The position numbers and the translations under genes were made by a program. A model generated the notes under the pieces. It did no database searches and was not told the DNA's origin. It saw nothing but the letters and a program-made list of their open reading frames with translations. Shown here one piece after another: positions 8,051 to 17,078 of a stretch of DNA of 64,000 bases. Positions within the stretch are counted from its first letter, which is position 1, and each line of letters starts with the position of its first letter. Source of the DNA: Eubacteriales bacterium (GTDB lineage: Bacteria; Bacillota; Clostridia; Lachnospirales; Lachnospiraceae); NCBI GenBank assembly GCA_030539395.1, contig JAUNSC010000009.1:26272-90271 (forward strand), written 5' to 3'.

Positions 8051-9412
8051 ATGGAACAAACATTTATGAAAGAACGCCCCATATTCTCTCTGCTGCTGTC
8101 AATGTCACTGCCGATGGTTCTTTCCATGATGGTAAACGCACTCTATAATATCATTGACAGCTTTTTTGTAGCAAAGATCAGTGAAAATGCCATGACTGCT
8201 CTTTCTCTGGTCTTTCCTGTCCAAAATTTTATCAATGCTGTTGCAATTGGATTTGGCGTCGGTATCAATGCCGTAATCGCATATTACCTCGGTGCAAATG
8301 ATCAACATACTGCCAATATGGCTGCCACTTTCGGTTTATTGCTGAATGGGCTGCACGGTATTATCATGACAGTCGCCAGTATCGTTGCCATTCCATATTT
8401 TCTTCGTATGTTTACCTCTGATCCCGAAGTCATCAGTCTGGGCAAACAGTATGCTTATATTGCATTTAGTTTTTCAACCGTAATTGCAGCCGGACTCTGT
8501 TTTGAAAAATTATTTCAGGCAGTTGGTAAAATGACAGTCAGTATGGGAGCTATGATGATCGGATGTGCTGCCAATATTATCTTAGATCCTATACTTATTT
8601 TCGGAGCAGGCCCCTTTCCTAAAATGGGAATCCATGGTGCCGCTGCAGCTACGGCAATCGGTCAGGTACTGACTTTGGTCATCTATGTTATCATCTACTT
8701 TGCCCGTCCGATCCCGGTAAAAATCAGCTTTAAAAATCTGGAAGCACCAAAAGGTCTCATCCTGAAATTGTACTCCATCGGTATTCCCGCCACACTGAAC
8801 ATGGCTCTGCCATCCCTGCTGGTCTCTTCATTGAACGCAATACTCACATCTTTTTCACAGGAATATGTGGTAGTGCTGGGAGTATATTATAAACTGCAGA
8901 CGTTTCTTTATCTGCCGGCCAATGGTATTATACAGGGAATGCGTCCTTTGATCGGCTACAATTATGGAGCCAGAGAAACCAAAAGAGTTCATAAGCTCTA
9001 CTCACTTACCCTTCTTCTGACTGCATCCATTATGGTCCTCGGCACCATCCTCTGCCTGGCAATACCGGAACAATTAATTGGATTGTTCACTTCCAACCAG
9101 CAGACAGTTCAGGCCGGAGCCACTGCTCTTCGCATCATAAGTGCAGGGTTTGTCGCATCTTCTGTCTCTGTAACCTCCGCCGGGGCTTTAGAGGGTCTGG
9201 GAATGGGGGCTCCGTCTTTGTTGATATCACTCCTCCGGTATGTAATTATTATCATTCCCGGCGCATTTATTTTTAGCAGAATTATGGGCGTAAACGGCGT
9301 ATGGAACGCATTTTGGATCGCGGAACTTCTCACAGCAGCAATTGCATATTTTATTTATAAACGTTCAAAAGCCATTGGAGCAGACTGTCCTTATCCGAAT
9401 AATCCATCGTAA
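8051..9412 (+). CDS. MATE family efflux transporter
   Basis: 453 residues with about 12 membrane helices. The N-terminal MKERPIFSLLLSMSLPMVLSMM and NALYNIIDSFFVAKI segments are typical of the MatE fold (DinF/MepA side), and a second MatE repeat begins near residue 230. MATE proteins export cationic drugs, toxins or metabolites using Na+ or H+ gradients. The substrate is not predictable from sequence. A conditional-looking terminator precedes it, so the exported compound may be what the leader senses. The start follows AAGGAAG. Confidence 0.93.
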   Translation: MEQTFMKERPIFSLLLSMSLPMVLSMMVNALYNIIDSFFVAKISENAMTALSLVFPVQNFINAVAIGFGVGINAVIAYYLGANDQHTANMAATFGLLLNGLHGIIMTVASIVAIPYFLRMFTSDPEVISLGKQYAYIAFSFSTVIAAGLCFEKLFQAVGKMTVSMGAMMIGCAANIILDPILIFGAGPFPKMGIHGAAAATAIGQVLTLVIYVIIYFARPIPVKISFKNLEAPKGLILKLYSIGIPATLNMALPSLLVSSLNAILTSFSQEYVVVLGVYYKLQTFLYLPANGIIQGMRPLIGYNYGARETKRVHKLYSLTLLLTASIMVLGTILCLAIPEQLIGLFTSNQQTVQAGATALRIISAGFVASSVSVTSAGALEGLGMGAPSLLISLLRYVIIIIPGAFIFSRIMGVNGVWNAFWIAELLTAAIAYFIYKRSKAIGADCPYPNNPS

Positions 9413-9580
9413 ACAGCAGTCTTTTATCCGCCTGCTGCGTAAAACAATCCGGTCACAAATTATTATTTCCAGCATAATTTCCTTTTTTAAAATAAAGACG
9501 GAATATTCCCTGCTGAAAAGTTACAATTTATTTATTATTTGTGATAGACTATAGATATTAAACAGAAGGAGGGACTTGTT

Positions 9581-10810
9581 ATGGCTTTACATGTTATGGA
9601 TGAAGCGAATCGCTGTCTGGGCTGTAAAAAACCCCAGTGCCAGAAGGGGTGCCCGATCAATACCCCCATACCAGAAGTGATCAGGCTTTTAAAGGAAAAC
9701 CATCTGGATGATGCCGGAAAGATGCTTTTTGAAAACAATCCGCTGACAACTGTCTGCAGCCTGGTCTGTAATCATGAAAATCAGTGTGAAGGCCACTGCG
9801 TATTAGGGCGGAAGGGCGCTCCGGTTCATTTTTCAACGATCGAAAATTATATTTCCACCACTTATGCAAATAAGATGGTCAAAGGACCTGCAAAGTCTAA
9901 TGGTATGAAGGTTGCTATCGTCGGTTCCGGTCCTGCCGGGCTGACCATTGCTGTGATTCTTGCAAGATACGGCTATGACGTCACTATTTTTGAAGGAAAA
10001 GATAAAATCGGAGGCGTGCTCCGTTACGGCATCCCGGAATTCCGCCTGCCGAAATCTGTCCTGGAGGATTTTAAATACCGGCATCTGGATTTAAAAGGTA
10101 TTAAATTCCGTCCCAATACACATATCGGGGGAGCTATCGGAATTGATGACCTGTTCCGTGACGGCTACAAATCAATTTTTATCGGTACCGGAGTATGGAA
10201 ACCGAATGCACTGCATATTAAGGGTGAGACATTCGGACATGTTCATTTCGGGATTAATTATCTGAATAATCCTGACAGCTATAATCTGGGCGAGCGTATT
10301 ATCGTCATCGGAGCCGGAAATGCTGCAATGGATGTTGCACGTACCGCCATCCGTAAAGGCGTCCGTTATCTGACCTGTTTTTCTCTAAGCAGGAAAGTTG
10401 CCGCCAGCCAGCATGAATTCAGCTATGCTCAATTAGAAGGGGTTGAATTTGAATATAATAAAGCGCCTGTTGAAATTACAGATGACGGAGTTATTTTTAA
10501 AGATATTATTGAAAATGAAGATCAGACATTTACGGATGTTCCGGGTTCGGAAAAACTCTATAAAGCGGACAGCGTGATCATCTCCATCAGCCAGGGACCG
10601 CAAAACCGGATCGTTACAACAACAGAAGGACTGCAGGCAAATCAGCGCGGACTCTTAGTTGCAGATGAAACCGGGCATACCAGCCGTCCGGGAATTTTTG
10701 CTTCCGGTGACGTGGTCAACGGTGCACGAACGGTTGTGGAAGCAGTGGCCCACAGTAAAGTTGTGGCAGAATCCATGCACCAGTATATGCAAAGCCTGAA
10801 AGAAGAATAA
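9581..10810 (+). CDS. GltD-like NAD(P)-dependent oxidoreductase (glutamate synthase small-subunit family)
   Basis: 409 residues. The N-terminal Fe-S domain has the CLGCKKPQCQKGCP cluster and a second Cys set (CSLVCNHENQCEGHC). An FAD-binding motif VAIVGSGPAGLTIAV follows near residue 110, then an NAD(P)-binding motif VIGAGNAAMDVAR near residue 240, and the C-terminal GIFASGDVVNGARTVVEAVA. The family moves electrons between NAD(P)H and a partner such as GltB or the NfnA/B bifurcating enzyme. No large subunit is adjacent, so the partner is unknown. The start has a good AGGAGGG site. Confidence 0.9.
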   Translation: MALHVMDEANRCLGCKKPQCQKGCPINTPIPEVIRLLKENHLDDAGKMLFENNPLTTVCSLVCNHENQCEGHCVLGRKGAPVHFSTIENYISTTYANKMVKGPAKSNGMKVAIVGSGPAGLTIAVILARYGYDVTIFEGKDKIGGVLRYGIPEFRLPKSVLEDFKYRHLDLKGIKFRPNTHIGGAIGIDDLFRDGYKSIFIGTGVWKPNALHIKGETFGHVHFGINYLNNPDSYNLGERIIVIGAGNAAMDVARTAIRKGVRYLTCFSLSRKVAASQHEFSYAQLEGVEFEYNKAPVEITDDGVIFKDIIENEDQTFTDVPGSEKLYKADSVIISISQGPQNRIVTTTEGLQANQRGLLVADETGHTSRPGIFASGDVVNGARTVVEAVAHSKVVAESMHQYMQSLKEE

Positions 10811-10852
10811 AAGGTCTGTCTATATCATTAAATAGAAAATTATATCAGAAAC

Positions 10853-10888
10853 GGAGAATCCCTGCTATGATTCTCCATTTCTTTTTGA
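10853..10888. terminator. Hairpin terminator between convergent genes
   Basis: GGAGAATC (10853-10860) pairs with GATTCTCC (10869-10876) over an 8-base loop, followed by ATTTCTTTTT. It terminates the GltD-like gene and lies at the 3' end of the convergent EamA gene. Confidence 0.8.
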
Positions 10889-10893
10889 TTATA

Positions 10894-11823
10894 TCAAGCC
10901 TTCGAATAATTGACCGCAAAAATTCCAATACAAACCAGAAGCAGCGCAATCAGCCCCTGCACTGTAAACGCCTGATTCTTTTCGCCAAGCAGTATGGCAG
11001 AAAGAATCACACCGATTATCGGGTTGCTGAATCCGAATATTGCCACTTTTCCAACGGGGTTGTATTTTAGCAAAACACTCCAGAGTGAATAGGCAACAGC
11101 CGAAATCAGTCCCATATAAATCAGCAGCAGTGTAGAAGCTCCTGTAAATCCGGTTACTCTTCCGCCGCAGGCCAGTCCGATCAGCGACAGAACAATGCCG
11201 CCAAAGACAAACTGGTATCCGCACAAAGTAAAAGTATCCTCATATTTAGAGTACCCTTTTATCATTACAGAAGAAAGTGCTGACGCAAATGCCGACACGA
11301 GCATCGCCCCTTCTCCGGTGAAAGACAGATTCATGTTATCCAGCCCTCCGCCGGTTACATTAATAAGAACAACTCCTGCAAACCCAACCAGACATCCCAA
11401 AAGTTTCCCGGCAGACAGCTTTTCATGAAATACTGCAGCCGATAAAAAAATAGCAAAAAACACATTAGAAGCTGTAATAATGGAAGACTTCACCCCTGTG
11501 GTATGAGCCAGTCCCATGTAAAAGAAAACATACTGAAAGATTGTCTGCACACATCCCAGTTTCATCACCATAAACCATGATGAGTTTTTTGGTCTCAAAA
11601 ACTTTTTCTTAAAAAAGCTTCCGATAAGAATAACCAGGATTCCCGCCAGCGTAAACCGGTATCCCGCAAAAAGCATCTGGGACATGGTATCTTCTCCCTG
11701 AATGGAAAAGAGCCTGTACCCTATCTTGATACTTGGAAACGCACTTCCCCAAAGCGTGCAGCATAAAAGGGCGATGCCGCATACAACGACTGTTTTTGTA
11801 AGTATATTCGTATCTTTATTCAT
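10894..11823 (-). CDS. EamA/DMT-family transporter
   Basis: 309 residues with about ten membrane helices in two EamA repeats. The second repeat ends in GKVAIFGFSNPIIGVILSAI and LLGEKN, a typical signature. The family exports or imports amino acids, nucleosides or other small metabolites; the substrate is not predictable. The start MNKDTN at 11823 has GGAAGG nine bases upstream; the longer frame would begin with a GTG lacking a site. Confidence 0.9.
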   Translation of the reverse strand: MNKDTNILTKTVVVCGIALLCCTLWGSAFPSIKIGYRLFSIQGEDTMSQMLFAGYRFTLAGILVILIGSFFKKKFLRPKNSSWFMVMKLGCVQTIFQYVFFYMGLAHTTGVKSSIITASNVFFAIFLSAAVFHEKLSAGKLLGCLVGFAGVVLINVTGGGLDNMNLSFTGEGAMLVSAFASALSSVMIKGYSKYEDTFTLCGYQFVFGGIVLSLIGLACGGRVTGFTGASTLLLIYMGLISAVAYSLWSVLLKYNPVGKVAIFGFSNPIIGVILSAILLGEKNQAFTVQGLIALLLVCIGIFAVNYSKA

Positions 11824-11867
11824 ATGATAAATCCTTCCCGATAATAACACTGCTGTTCAGGCTACTT

Positions 11868-12638
11868 TTATATAAATAGTTCGTTACTCTTTCTTTCTGA
11901 ACATGCTTTTTTGATTGCCAATGCCACAGCTGAAACCATAGCCCCATTCACTTTGCGGGCCGATTTCGGACATTGTTCCACACATCGCATACAGGAAATG
12001 CACTTTTCACTGTCTGCGGTTTTTATATTTTCCCTGCTTATCGCCTGTGCCGGACATTTTTCGGCGCAAAGTCCGCAGCCTATACACTTTTTATCTGCTT
12101 TTGGAACCAGCACCGCTGCACCGCCTTTTTTATAAGGCCGATTGCCCGGTATTTGAAGTGCGGATACGCAAAAAGCGTCACTGCCATTGATCTTTTCAAA
12201 AATTTTTCCTGCAAAGCTATGTAATTCGTTCTCATCCTGCTGATCGGGCCTGCCCGTTGCATACTGATGCATAATAGAATGTTCCGCGATAGCTGAAACA
12301 GCTGCAACCACTCTAAAATTACTGTGTTCAGCAATATCCTTCAGTTCAACCAGCGTATCTTCATACGCCCGGTTTCCATATACACACACAATAATACATC
12401 TGGCCTGATTACCATGAATCCCGGCAAGTCTTTGAGCCGCAAGTGCCGGGACACGTCCTCCATACGAAGGAACAGCAATCACTGCAACATCATCTTTTTC
12501 CAAACCCGGATCATTGTAATCCGTCTTTGCATTGGTTAAGTCAATTTTATTAACAGAATTTCCCCATTCTGCTGTTATAATATCAATAACTCTCTGTGTT
12601 CCTCCCGTCGGACTAAAAACAATTTGAACAATATTCAT
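11868..12638 (-). CDS. EFR1-type flavodoxin/ferredoxin fusion protein
   Basis: 256 residues. The N-terminal half is flavodoxin-like, starting MNIVQIVFSPTGGTQRV (FMN phosphate loop SPTGGT). The C-terminal half carries two [4Fe-4S] motifs, CIGCGLCAEKCP and CISCMRCVEQCP. EFR1 proteins are presumed low-potential electron carriers in anaerobes. The gene starts at 12638 with GGGAG and overlaps the end of the upstream YjbR-like gene, so the two are coupled. Confidence 0.9.
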   Translation of the reverse strand: MNIVQIVFSPTGGTQRVIDIITAEWGNSVNKIDLTNAKTDYNDPGLEKDDVAVIAVPSYGGRVPALAAQRLAGIHGNQARCIIVCVYGNRAYEDTLVELKDIAEHSNFRVVAAVSAIAEHSIMHQYATGRPDQQDENELHSFAGKIFEKINGSDAFCVSALQIPGNRPYKKGGAAVLVPKADKKCIGCGLCAEKCPAQAISRENIKTADSEKCISCMRCVEQCPKSARKVNGAMVSAVALAIKKACSERKSNELFI

Positions 12639-12640
12639 CC

Positions 12641-12847
12641 TCAATCTCCCTTGTATTTTTTATTCTTTCCAATTACCAGATCATAACTTTCAGCAACCAT
12701 GCGCCTGATCTCTTCATCCGGTATTGTTCCATCCAATATAATGGAGTTCCAGTGTTCCTTGTTCTGATGATATCCCGGCAATATGGATGCATACGCCTCC
12801 GGAAAAGTCAGGCCAGAATCCAGAATTTCTTTCCGTTCTTTAATCAA
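12641..12847 (-). pseudogene. MmcQ/YjbR family protein with internal deletion
   Basis: Only about 68 residues, against roughly 115-120 in the family. The start (KERKEILDSGLTFPEAY) matches the normal N-terminus. The end (PGYHQNKEHWNSIILDGTIP, then DEEIRRMVAESYDLVI) matches the normal C-terminus. The central beta-strand region of about 50 residues is missing without loss of frame. The small CyaY-like fold cannot be complete, so this is probably a remnant, though still translatable. TTG at 12847 is five bases from GGAGG; a GTG six bases earlier is inside that site. It overlaps the EFR1 gene. Confidence 0.6.
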
Positions 12848-12956
12848 AACCACCTCCGCTTTAAAATCACCTGCTTCACTTGTTCTATTTTACTATCAAT
12901 CAGAAGATTTGTTAACCTTCTTTTTCTATATTGTCCTCTGGTTTCTTCTATAAGAA

Positions 12957-12994
12957 AGAAAACTGAACCAGTCATTCTGACCAGTTCAGTTTTC
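12957..12994. terminator. Inverted repeat terminator
   Basis: AAAACTGAAC and GTTCAGTTTT form a 10-bp perfect stem with a partly paired interior. It separates the HTH gene (ending at 13035 on the minus strand) from the YjbR-like gene. Confidence 0.7.
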
Positions 12995-13034
12995 CATACA
13001 AATCATATTCAATAAATTTTTTCCGCATATGAGA

Positions 13035-13457
13035 CTAAATCCGCCCGTTTCCAGCCTGCGTAAGCTGCTGTTTTAATTGCATGTTTTCTTCCTGCAAACG
13101 CTTTATTTTCACCTGAAGGCTGTCTATCTGTCTGTTCTGCGCACGTATTACACGGTCCGGCGGCAGCAGTCTTTCATGACATTTCACCACCGCATCCTGG
13201 AAATCTCCCAGTGTCCCGGAGGCAAAAGACTCACGCCATCTTGCACCTGCACGCTCAATTCGCTTACTTCCCAGAATTGCCGGATCAAAACCGGCATCCT
13301 GAAAAATCTGTTTTGGCTTTTTCCCTTCCAGGTATTCTTTCATAAACCGCCGTTTAAATTCATCGGAATACACCACTCTCTCTTCTGACACATCCACAAC
13401 ATATGGATTTTGGCCCAGTATTCTGATTTCTTCTTTATTCAGCCGTCCTCGTCCCAT
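13035..13457 (-). CDS. HTH protein with C-terminal coiled coil, OrfA-transposase-like
   Basis: 141 residues. The region YSDEFKRRFMKEYLEGKKPK looks like an IS3-type helix-turn-helix. The C-terminus (IDSLQVKIKRLQEENMQLKQ) is a leucine-rich coiled coil, as in IS3 OrfA proteins. No OrfB integrase follows and no terminal repeats are seen, so it is either a stand-alone clostridial HTH protein or a leftover. It lies 18 bp after the stop of the surface-protein gene and may be cotranscribed with it. ATG at 13457 is seven bases from GAGG. Confidence 0.65.
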   Translation of the reverse strand: MGRGRLNKEEIRILGQNPYVVDVSEERVVYSDEFKRRFMKEYLEGKKPKQIFQDAGFDPAILGSKRIERAGARWRESFASGTLGDFQDAVVKCHERLLPPDRVIRAQNRQIDSLQVKIKRLQEENMQLKQQLTQAGNGRI

Positions 13458-13475
13458 ATTCATTCCTCAAATCTT

Positions 13476-15656
13476 TTAACTGTGCTTTTTGTTTCTTCTT
13501 TTCCTGTAAACCGGAACTGCGCCAACCAGAACAATTACTGCTGCTCCCATGAGGGCTATCCACCATGTCAGATTTGTATTATCGCCAGTTTTTGGGGTAT
13601 CGTCCTGTTGGCCCTTTTCTTTCTTCGGTGCTTCTGTTCCAGCTTTCGTCTCCATTTCAGATTCTGTTTCAGATTCTGTCTCATATACATTATCTTTGCT
13701 GTTGATGACAACAATCTTATTGGCCTCATCACCTGTATCAATAATTGTAAAGATCATAGTCTTACCCTGGGATACATTCTGCAGAGAGGTATCTCCATAT
13801 AGCGCAGAGACTTCATAACCATCGGCATTTATCTCCGTCAGTGTCAACGTTGTACCAACCGGAACATTCTGTATAGTATACTGTTGACCGTTCCTCAGGG
13901 TAAATGTTCTCGTTTCACTGCCATTGCCGTAACTGCAGCTAAAACTAAACTCCTTATTGACATCTCCCAAACTGCCGGTTACCTTTTTTTCAATGATAAC
14001 ATCAGCAATTTGAACATACTTTGCATAAAAGTTGACTGTACCATCGGCTAATTCGTCCTGTGTCGGAGTATATTCCCACACTACTTTATCCTTTTGATCT
14101 TCCGGATTCTCCTGGGCTTCCGGATACCAGCCATCAAAACGATAGGTAATACCATCAATTGTCTTTGTCTGTTTAACTTCTGTATATTCCTTAACAGGCT
14201 GTGCATTACCATCTACAATTTTGCAGGTCAGGTTATATACATTCGTATATTCATCATTATTCGGCTCCAGCACCCAGAACTTTGCAATATAAGCTTTGCT
14301 GCACTTTACACTTACTGTACAGTCAATGTGCTTATCCGGAGTATCGTGATTATTTTTGGAAATTTTATAAGGTATCAGAGTAATCTCTTCAATATCTTCC
14401 AATTTCAAATCGCCGACCCCAATCTCCCTCTCGAGTTCCACTTTATACTGATCATAAATTGCTTCATATACGTCGCTATATGCCCCTTTAGCTAACGTCC
14501 AGGTACTGTCCTTTGATCCATCCGGCCAGGAAACAATATATTTCGGAACATTGGTAAGGACATTTCTATCATTATCCCATGTTGCCCCGGTTGTATTCAC
14601 AGTGGCATGATTACCGCCAGAAGTCACAGGGCCGCCCCAATTCGCTATCTGATTACTACCTGGAATACTGGTAGGTGATTTAAGATAATAAACCATTGCA
14701 AACTCATTGCTGCCTTTAGGATCAACAACTGTGACATCATCTGTTATTCCTAACGTCACATACAGCATCGGTGAAAAACTATCCGATGTAAACCCCACCG
14801 TCCCGGAAGGAGTGCTTACTTCTGTAAGTGTGTTGGTGATATTTCCATATTCATCCGTATGGTAAACCTGAGCTGCCTCAGCCTCTTCTACAATCTCCAT
14901 ACCTGAAAATTGGATGCTGACCTTGCCATCCAGGTTATGCATCTCATTTCCGTCATCATCGAAAAAGCTAATATCAAAACCGATGATCTGTACTACTTCT
15001 CTTTCTTCCAGTGTGTCATTGATCGTTCTGACCGCCGTATCAATAACATCCTCTGCAAGAGGTTCCACCGTAACAGTTGTTCCCTCCGGCAAAATGCCTT
15101 CTGGCGCATGAATATTTACATTGACACCGTTTACGGTTGTATTATATGTAAATTCTGGTTTTGCTTTTTCTTCCGTCTCCTGATCTTCTGTAGATTCTTC
15201 TGTCTCACTTTCTTCCTCAGCTGTATCCGCTTCGGTCTCGGTTTCAGTTCCTGTCTCTGTTTCTAGTTTGGTTTCGTTTTCTGTTTCTCCGCTATTCTCG
15301 CTGCCGGTCTCGCTCACTGCTTCTGTCTGTTCACTTTCTTCTGTCACAGTTTCTGTGGAAACAGTTTCCTCTGTCTCTTCCCAGGACGTTTCTGGAACGC
15401 TTATATCCGTTTCCGGTATGCTAACGTCACTTTCCTCATACTGTGGAAGCAGTTCTTCCCCCTGTTCTTCGCTCTGGTACAATTCCAAGTCGCTTTCAGC
15501 GAATGTCTCTGCCAATGCTTCTCCCGTTTCCGCACTCTCTGAACCGGAAGTATCCGTTGCTTCTGCCATCACAGAGAACCCGCTTCCACAGATCAAAGAC
15601 ATTACCATAACCAGCGCCATCAGAAATGTCAACGATTGCTTCACTTTTCTTTGCAT
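13476..15656 (-). CDS. Sortase-anchored surface protein with pilin-type repeat domain
   Basis: About 726 residues. A signal peptide (KQSLTFLMALVMVMSLICGSGFSVMAEA) is followed by a long Glu/Thr/Ser-rich stalk (residues ~30-165). Folded regions follow, including a Cna-B/pilin isopeptide-type domain (VIIEKKVTGSLGDVNKEFSF ... VPVGTTLTLTE). The C-terminus has the sorting signal TPKTGD, a hydrophobic helix and a basic tail (YRKRRNKK), so a sortase should link it to the cell wall. The start at 15656 has GGAG at spacing 8. Upstream is an invertible promoter segment, at present pointing away from the gene, so expression is likely phase variable and OFF in this assembly. Confidence 0.88.
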   Translation of the reverse strand: MQRKVKQSLTFLMALVMVMSLICGSGFSVMAEATDTSGSESAETGEALAETFAESDLELYQSEEQGEELLPQYEESDVSIPETDISVPETSWEETEETVSTETVTEESEQTEAVSETGSENSGETENETKLETETGTETETEADTAEEESETEESTEDQETEEKAKPEFTYNTTVNGVNVNIHAPEGILPEGTTVTVEPLAEDVIDTAVRTINDTLEEREVVQIIGFDISFFDDDGNEMHNLDGKVSIQFSGMEIVEEAEAAQVYHTDEYGNITNTLTEVSTPSGTVGFTSDSFSPMLYVTLGITDDVTVVDPKGSNEFAMVYYLKSPTSIPGSNQIANWGGPVTSGGNHATVNTTGATWDNDRNVLTNVPKYIVSWPDGSKDSTWTLAKGAYSDVYEAIYDQYKVELEREIGVGDLKLEDIEEITLIPYKISKNNHDTPDKHIDCTVSVKCSKAYIAKFWVLEPNNDEYTNVYNLTCKIVDGNAQPVKEYTEVKQTKTIDGITYRFDGWYPEAQENPEDQKDKVVWEYTPTQDELADGTVNFYAKYVQIADVIIEKKVTGSLGDVNKEFSFSCSYGNGSETRTFTLRNGQQYTIQNVPVGTTLTLTEINADGYEVSALYGDTSLQNVSQGKTMIFTIIDTGDEANKIVVINSKDNVYETESETESEMETKAGTEAPKKEKGQQDDTPKTGDNTNLTWWIALMGAAVIVLVGAVPVYRKRRNKKHS

Positions 15657-15712
15657 TTCACATTCTCCATTCTTATTTTTTTCAGACGCATCACCGAACA
15701 ACAACCCTGACC

Positions 15713-15738
15713 TACTACATAATGTTTGTTATGTGGTA
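15713..15738 (+). repeat. Left inverted repeat (recombination site)
   Basis: 26 bp built as TACTACATAA, central TGTTTG, TTATGTGGTA. The two 10-bp arms are near-palindromic around a 6-bp core, the usual form of a tyrosine-recombinase crossover site. It matches the reverse complement of the right repeat at 24 of 26 positions. Confidence 0.9.
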
Positions 15739-15833
15739 TATTTTCCCGGATACAGTTATTAAAATATGTGATAAAGGGGATTTTCCGGAATAGAAACATG
15801 ACAGATACAGCATTTTAGAGGCAAACTTATTAT

Positions 15834-15870
15834 GGCCGAAGAAATTTTTCTTCCTCGGTCTTGTTTTTTT
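15834..15870 (+). terminator. Terminator inside the invertible segment
   Basis: GGCCGAAGAA pairs with TTCCTCGGTC (one mismatch and one G-U pair), followed by TTGTTTTTTT on the plus strand. It lies upstream of the rightward promoter, so it insulates that promoter in whichever direction it faces. Confidence 0.75.
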
Positions 15871-15881
15871 GAAATTTAGTA

Positions 15882-15910
15882 TTGAATTTACAGAACCCTT
15901 TTGATATAAT
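15882..15910 (+). promoter_or_regulatory. Promoter inside the invertible segment
   Basis: TTGAAT (15882-15887), exactly 17 bases, then consensus TATAAT (15905-15910). This is the best sigma-A promoter in the interval. It points right, away from the surface-protein gene. Confidence 0.85.
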
Positions 15911-15953
15911 AAAAAACGTTAAAGATTAGATACATATGTAATAACTTCTCTTT

Positions 15954-15979
15954 TACCGCATAACAAACATTATGTGGTA
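15954..15979 (-). repeat. Right inverted repeat (recombination site)
   Basis: Read on the minus strand: TACCACATAA, TGTTTG, TTATGCGGTA. The core has the same sequence as in the left site but the opposite orientation, so recombination between the two inverts the DNA rather than deleting it. Confidence 0.9.
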
Positions 15980-16043
15980 TTTTTATGTCTTTATTTTCTG
16001 ATAAAGCTTTTTATATCCCTCCCCCCTCTCTATCGCATTGTCT

Positions 16044-16886
16044 TCAGACCACAAGACCAAGAACTTCAATCTGTTTTTCCTGTTCCTCACTGCTGACCAG
16101 CGTATATATCCTTGTCGTATTCACATTAGAATGTCCAAGCAAATCTGCCAGATGAGACAGATCTTTTTTCGCCTTATAATAAGTCAGCGCAAAAAGATGA
16201 CGGAGATTATGCGGAAATACCTTTCCCCGACAGATTCCTGTCTCTGTACATAGATTTTTCATGGCATGACAAATATTGCTCCGGTCCACCGGCTTTCCGC
16301 TTCTGGTTACAAAAACACTTCCTCTTTTAATTTGCTGTTCCCTTACATATTTACGCAATTTTCTGCAGAGAATCGATGGCAGCAAAACCATTCTTTGTTT
16401 TCCCTTTGAATTTACTCTGGCGCATCCTGTACTCAATGATTCAACAGTGATATATTTCAATTCACTGACTCTTATTCCGGTAGCGCACAATGCCTGCATA
16501 ATCCAATAAAGCCGGGTATCATTCTTTTTCTGTGCTGCATTCAAAAGGCAATAATATTCATCTTTTGTCAAATCCTTTTCCCGCGCCCGAAATGCTTCTT
16601 TTTGTATTTTCAACGATTTTACTACACAATCATACCAACCCATGTTTTTCAAAAAAACATTCACGGCAGCCAACATTGAATTTACACTGGCTGCCGCATA
16701 TTTATCTGTCAAAAATTCTTTATATGCAATCATTGAATATTTATTGATCTCTTCCAGCCCTTCTGCATAACGGAAAAACATTTCAACATCATGCAGGTAC
16801 TTTTCAATCGTTGCTTTTGCTTTTTCTTCTTCCTCCAACCGTTCTCGAAATGTCTGCAGCATTGTTTTCTCTAATAAATGTCCCAT
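16044..16886 (-). CDS. Tyrosine recombinase (XerC/D family), probable invertase of the adjacent switch
   Basis: 280 residues. The N-terminal SAM-like core-binding domain (TFRERLEEEEKAKATIEKYL) is followed by the catalytic domain. All active-site residues are visible: Arg in ATGIRVSELK, Lys in SKGKQRM, His-x-x-Arg in HNLRHLFA, the second His in LGHSNVNTTRIY, and the nucleophile Tyr in that same motif. The gene sits beside two recombinase-type inverted sites and is the natural candidate for flipping them. ATG at 16886 has AAGGAG six bases upstream; an upstream in-frame ATG has none. In the present orientation the switch promoter would make antisense RNA into its 3' end. Confidence 0.92.
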   Translation of the reverse strand: MGHLLEKTMLQTFRERLEEEEKAKATIEKYLHDVEMFFRYAEGLEEINKYSMIAYKEFLTDKYAAASVNSMLAAVNVFLKNMGWYDCVVKSLKIQKEAFRAREKDLTKDEYYCLLNAAQKKNDTRLYWIMQALCATGIRVSELKYITVESLSTGCARVNSKGKQRMVLLPSILCRKLRKYVREQQIKRGSVFVTRSGKPVDRSNICHAMKNLCTETGICRGKVFPHNLRHLFALTYYKAKKDLSHLADLLGHSNVNTTRIYTLVSSEEQEKQIEVLGLVV

Positions 16887-17078
16887 ACTGTACTCCTTCC
16901 TTTGTCCTTTTCTTAAAAGCCGTTTCAGAAATCCCGGCATTATCCCTTAGTATATCCCGGATAAGAACAATCTTGCACATTATTTGAAAAAACTGGCTTC
17001 TGAGCAAAAATCAAAGCCCGTCCCGCAGTATTCTTTTGAATACCACAGAACAGGCTCTGCCTGAACAGGTTCTGCTTT

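Larger units (their letters stand above)
15713..15979. promoter_or_regulatory. Invertible promoter segment (phase-variation switch)
   Basis: Two 26-bp inverted repeats bound about 215 bp that hold a strong promoter and an intrinsic terminator. A tyrosine recombinase gene ends 65 bp to the right and a surface-protein gene starts 57 bp to the left. In this orientation the promoter reads rightward, antisense to the recombinase gene. Inversion would point it at the surface protein. The terminator would then lie behind the promoter and block read-through from the recombinase gene. Confidence 0.88.

Noticed and set aside
13035-13457. A complete IS3-type insertion sequence
   Set aside because: Only an OrfA-like protein is present; no OrfB, no terminal inverted repeats and no target duplication were seen.
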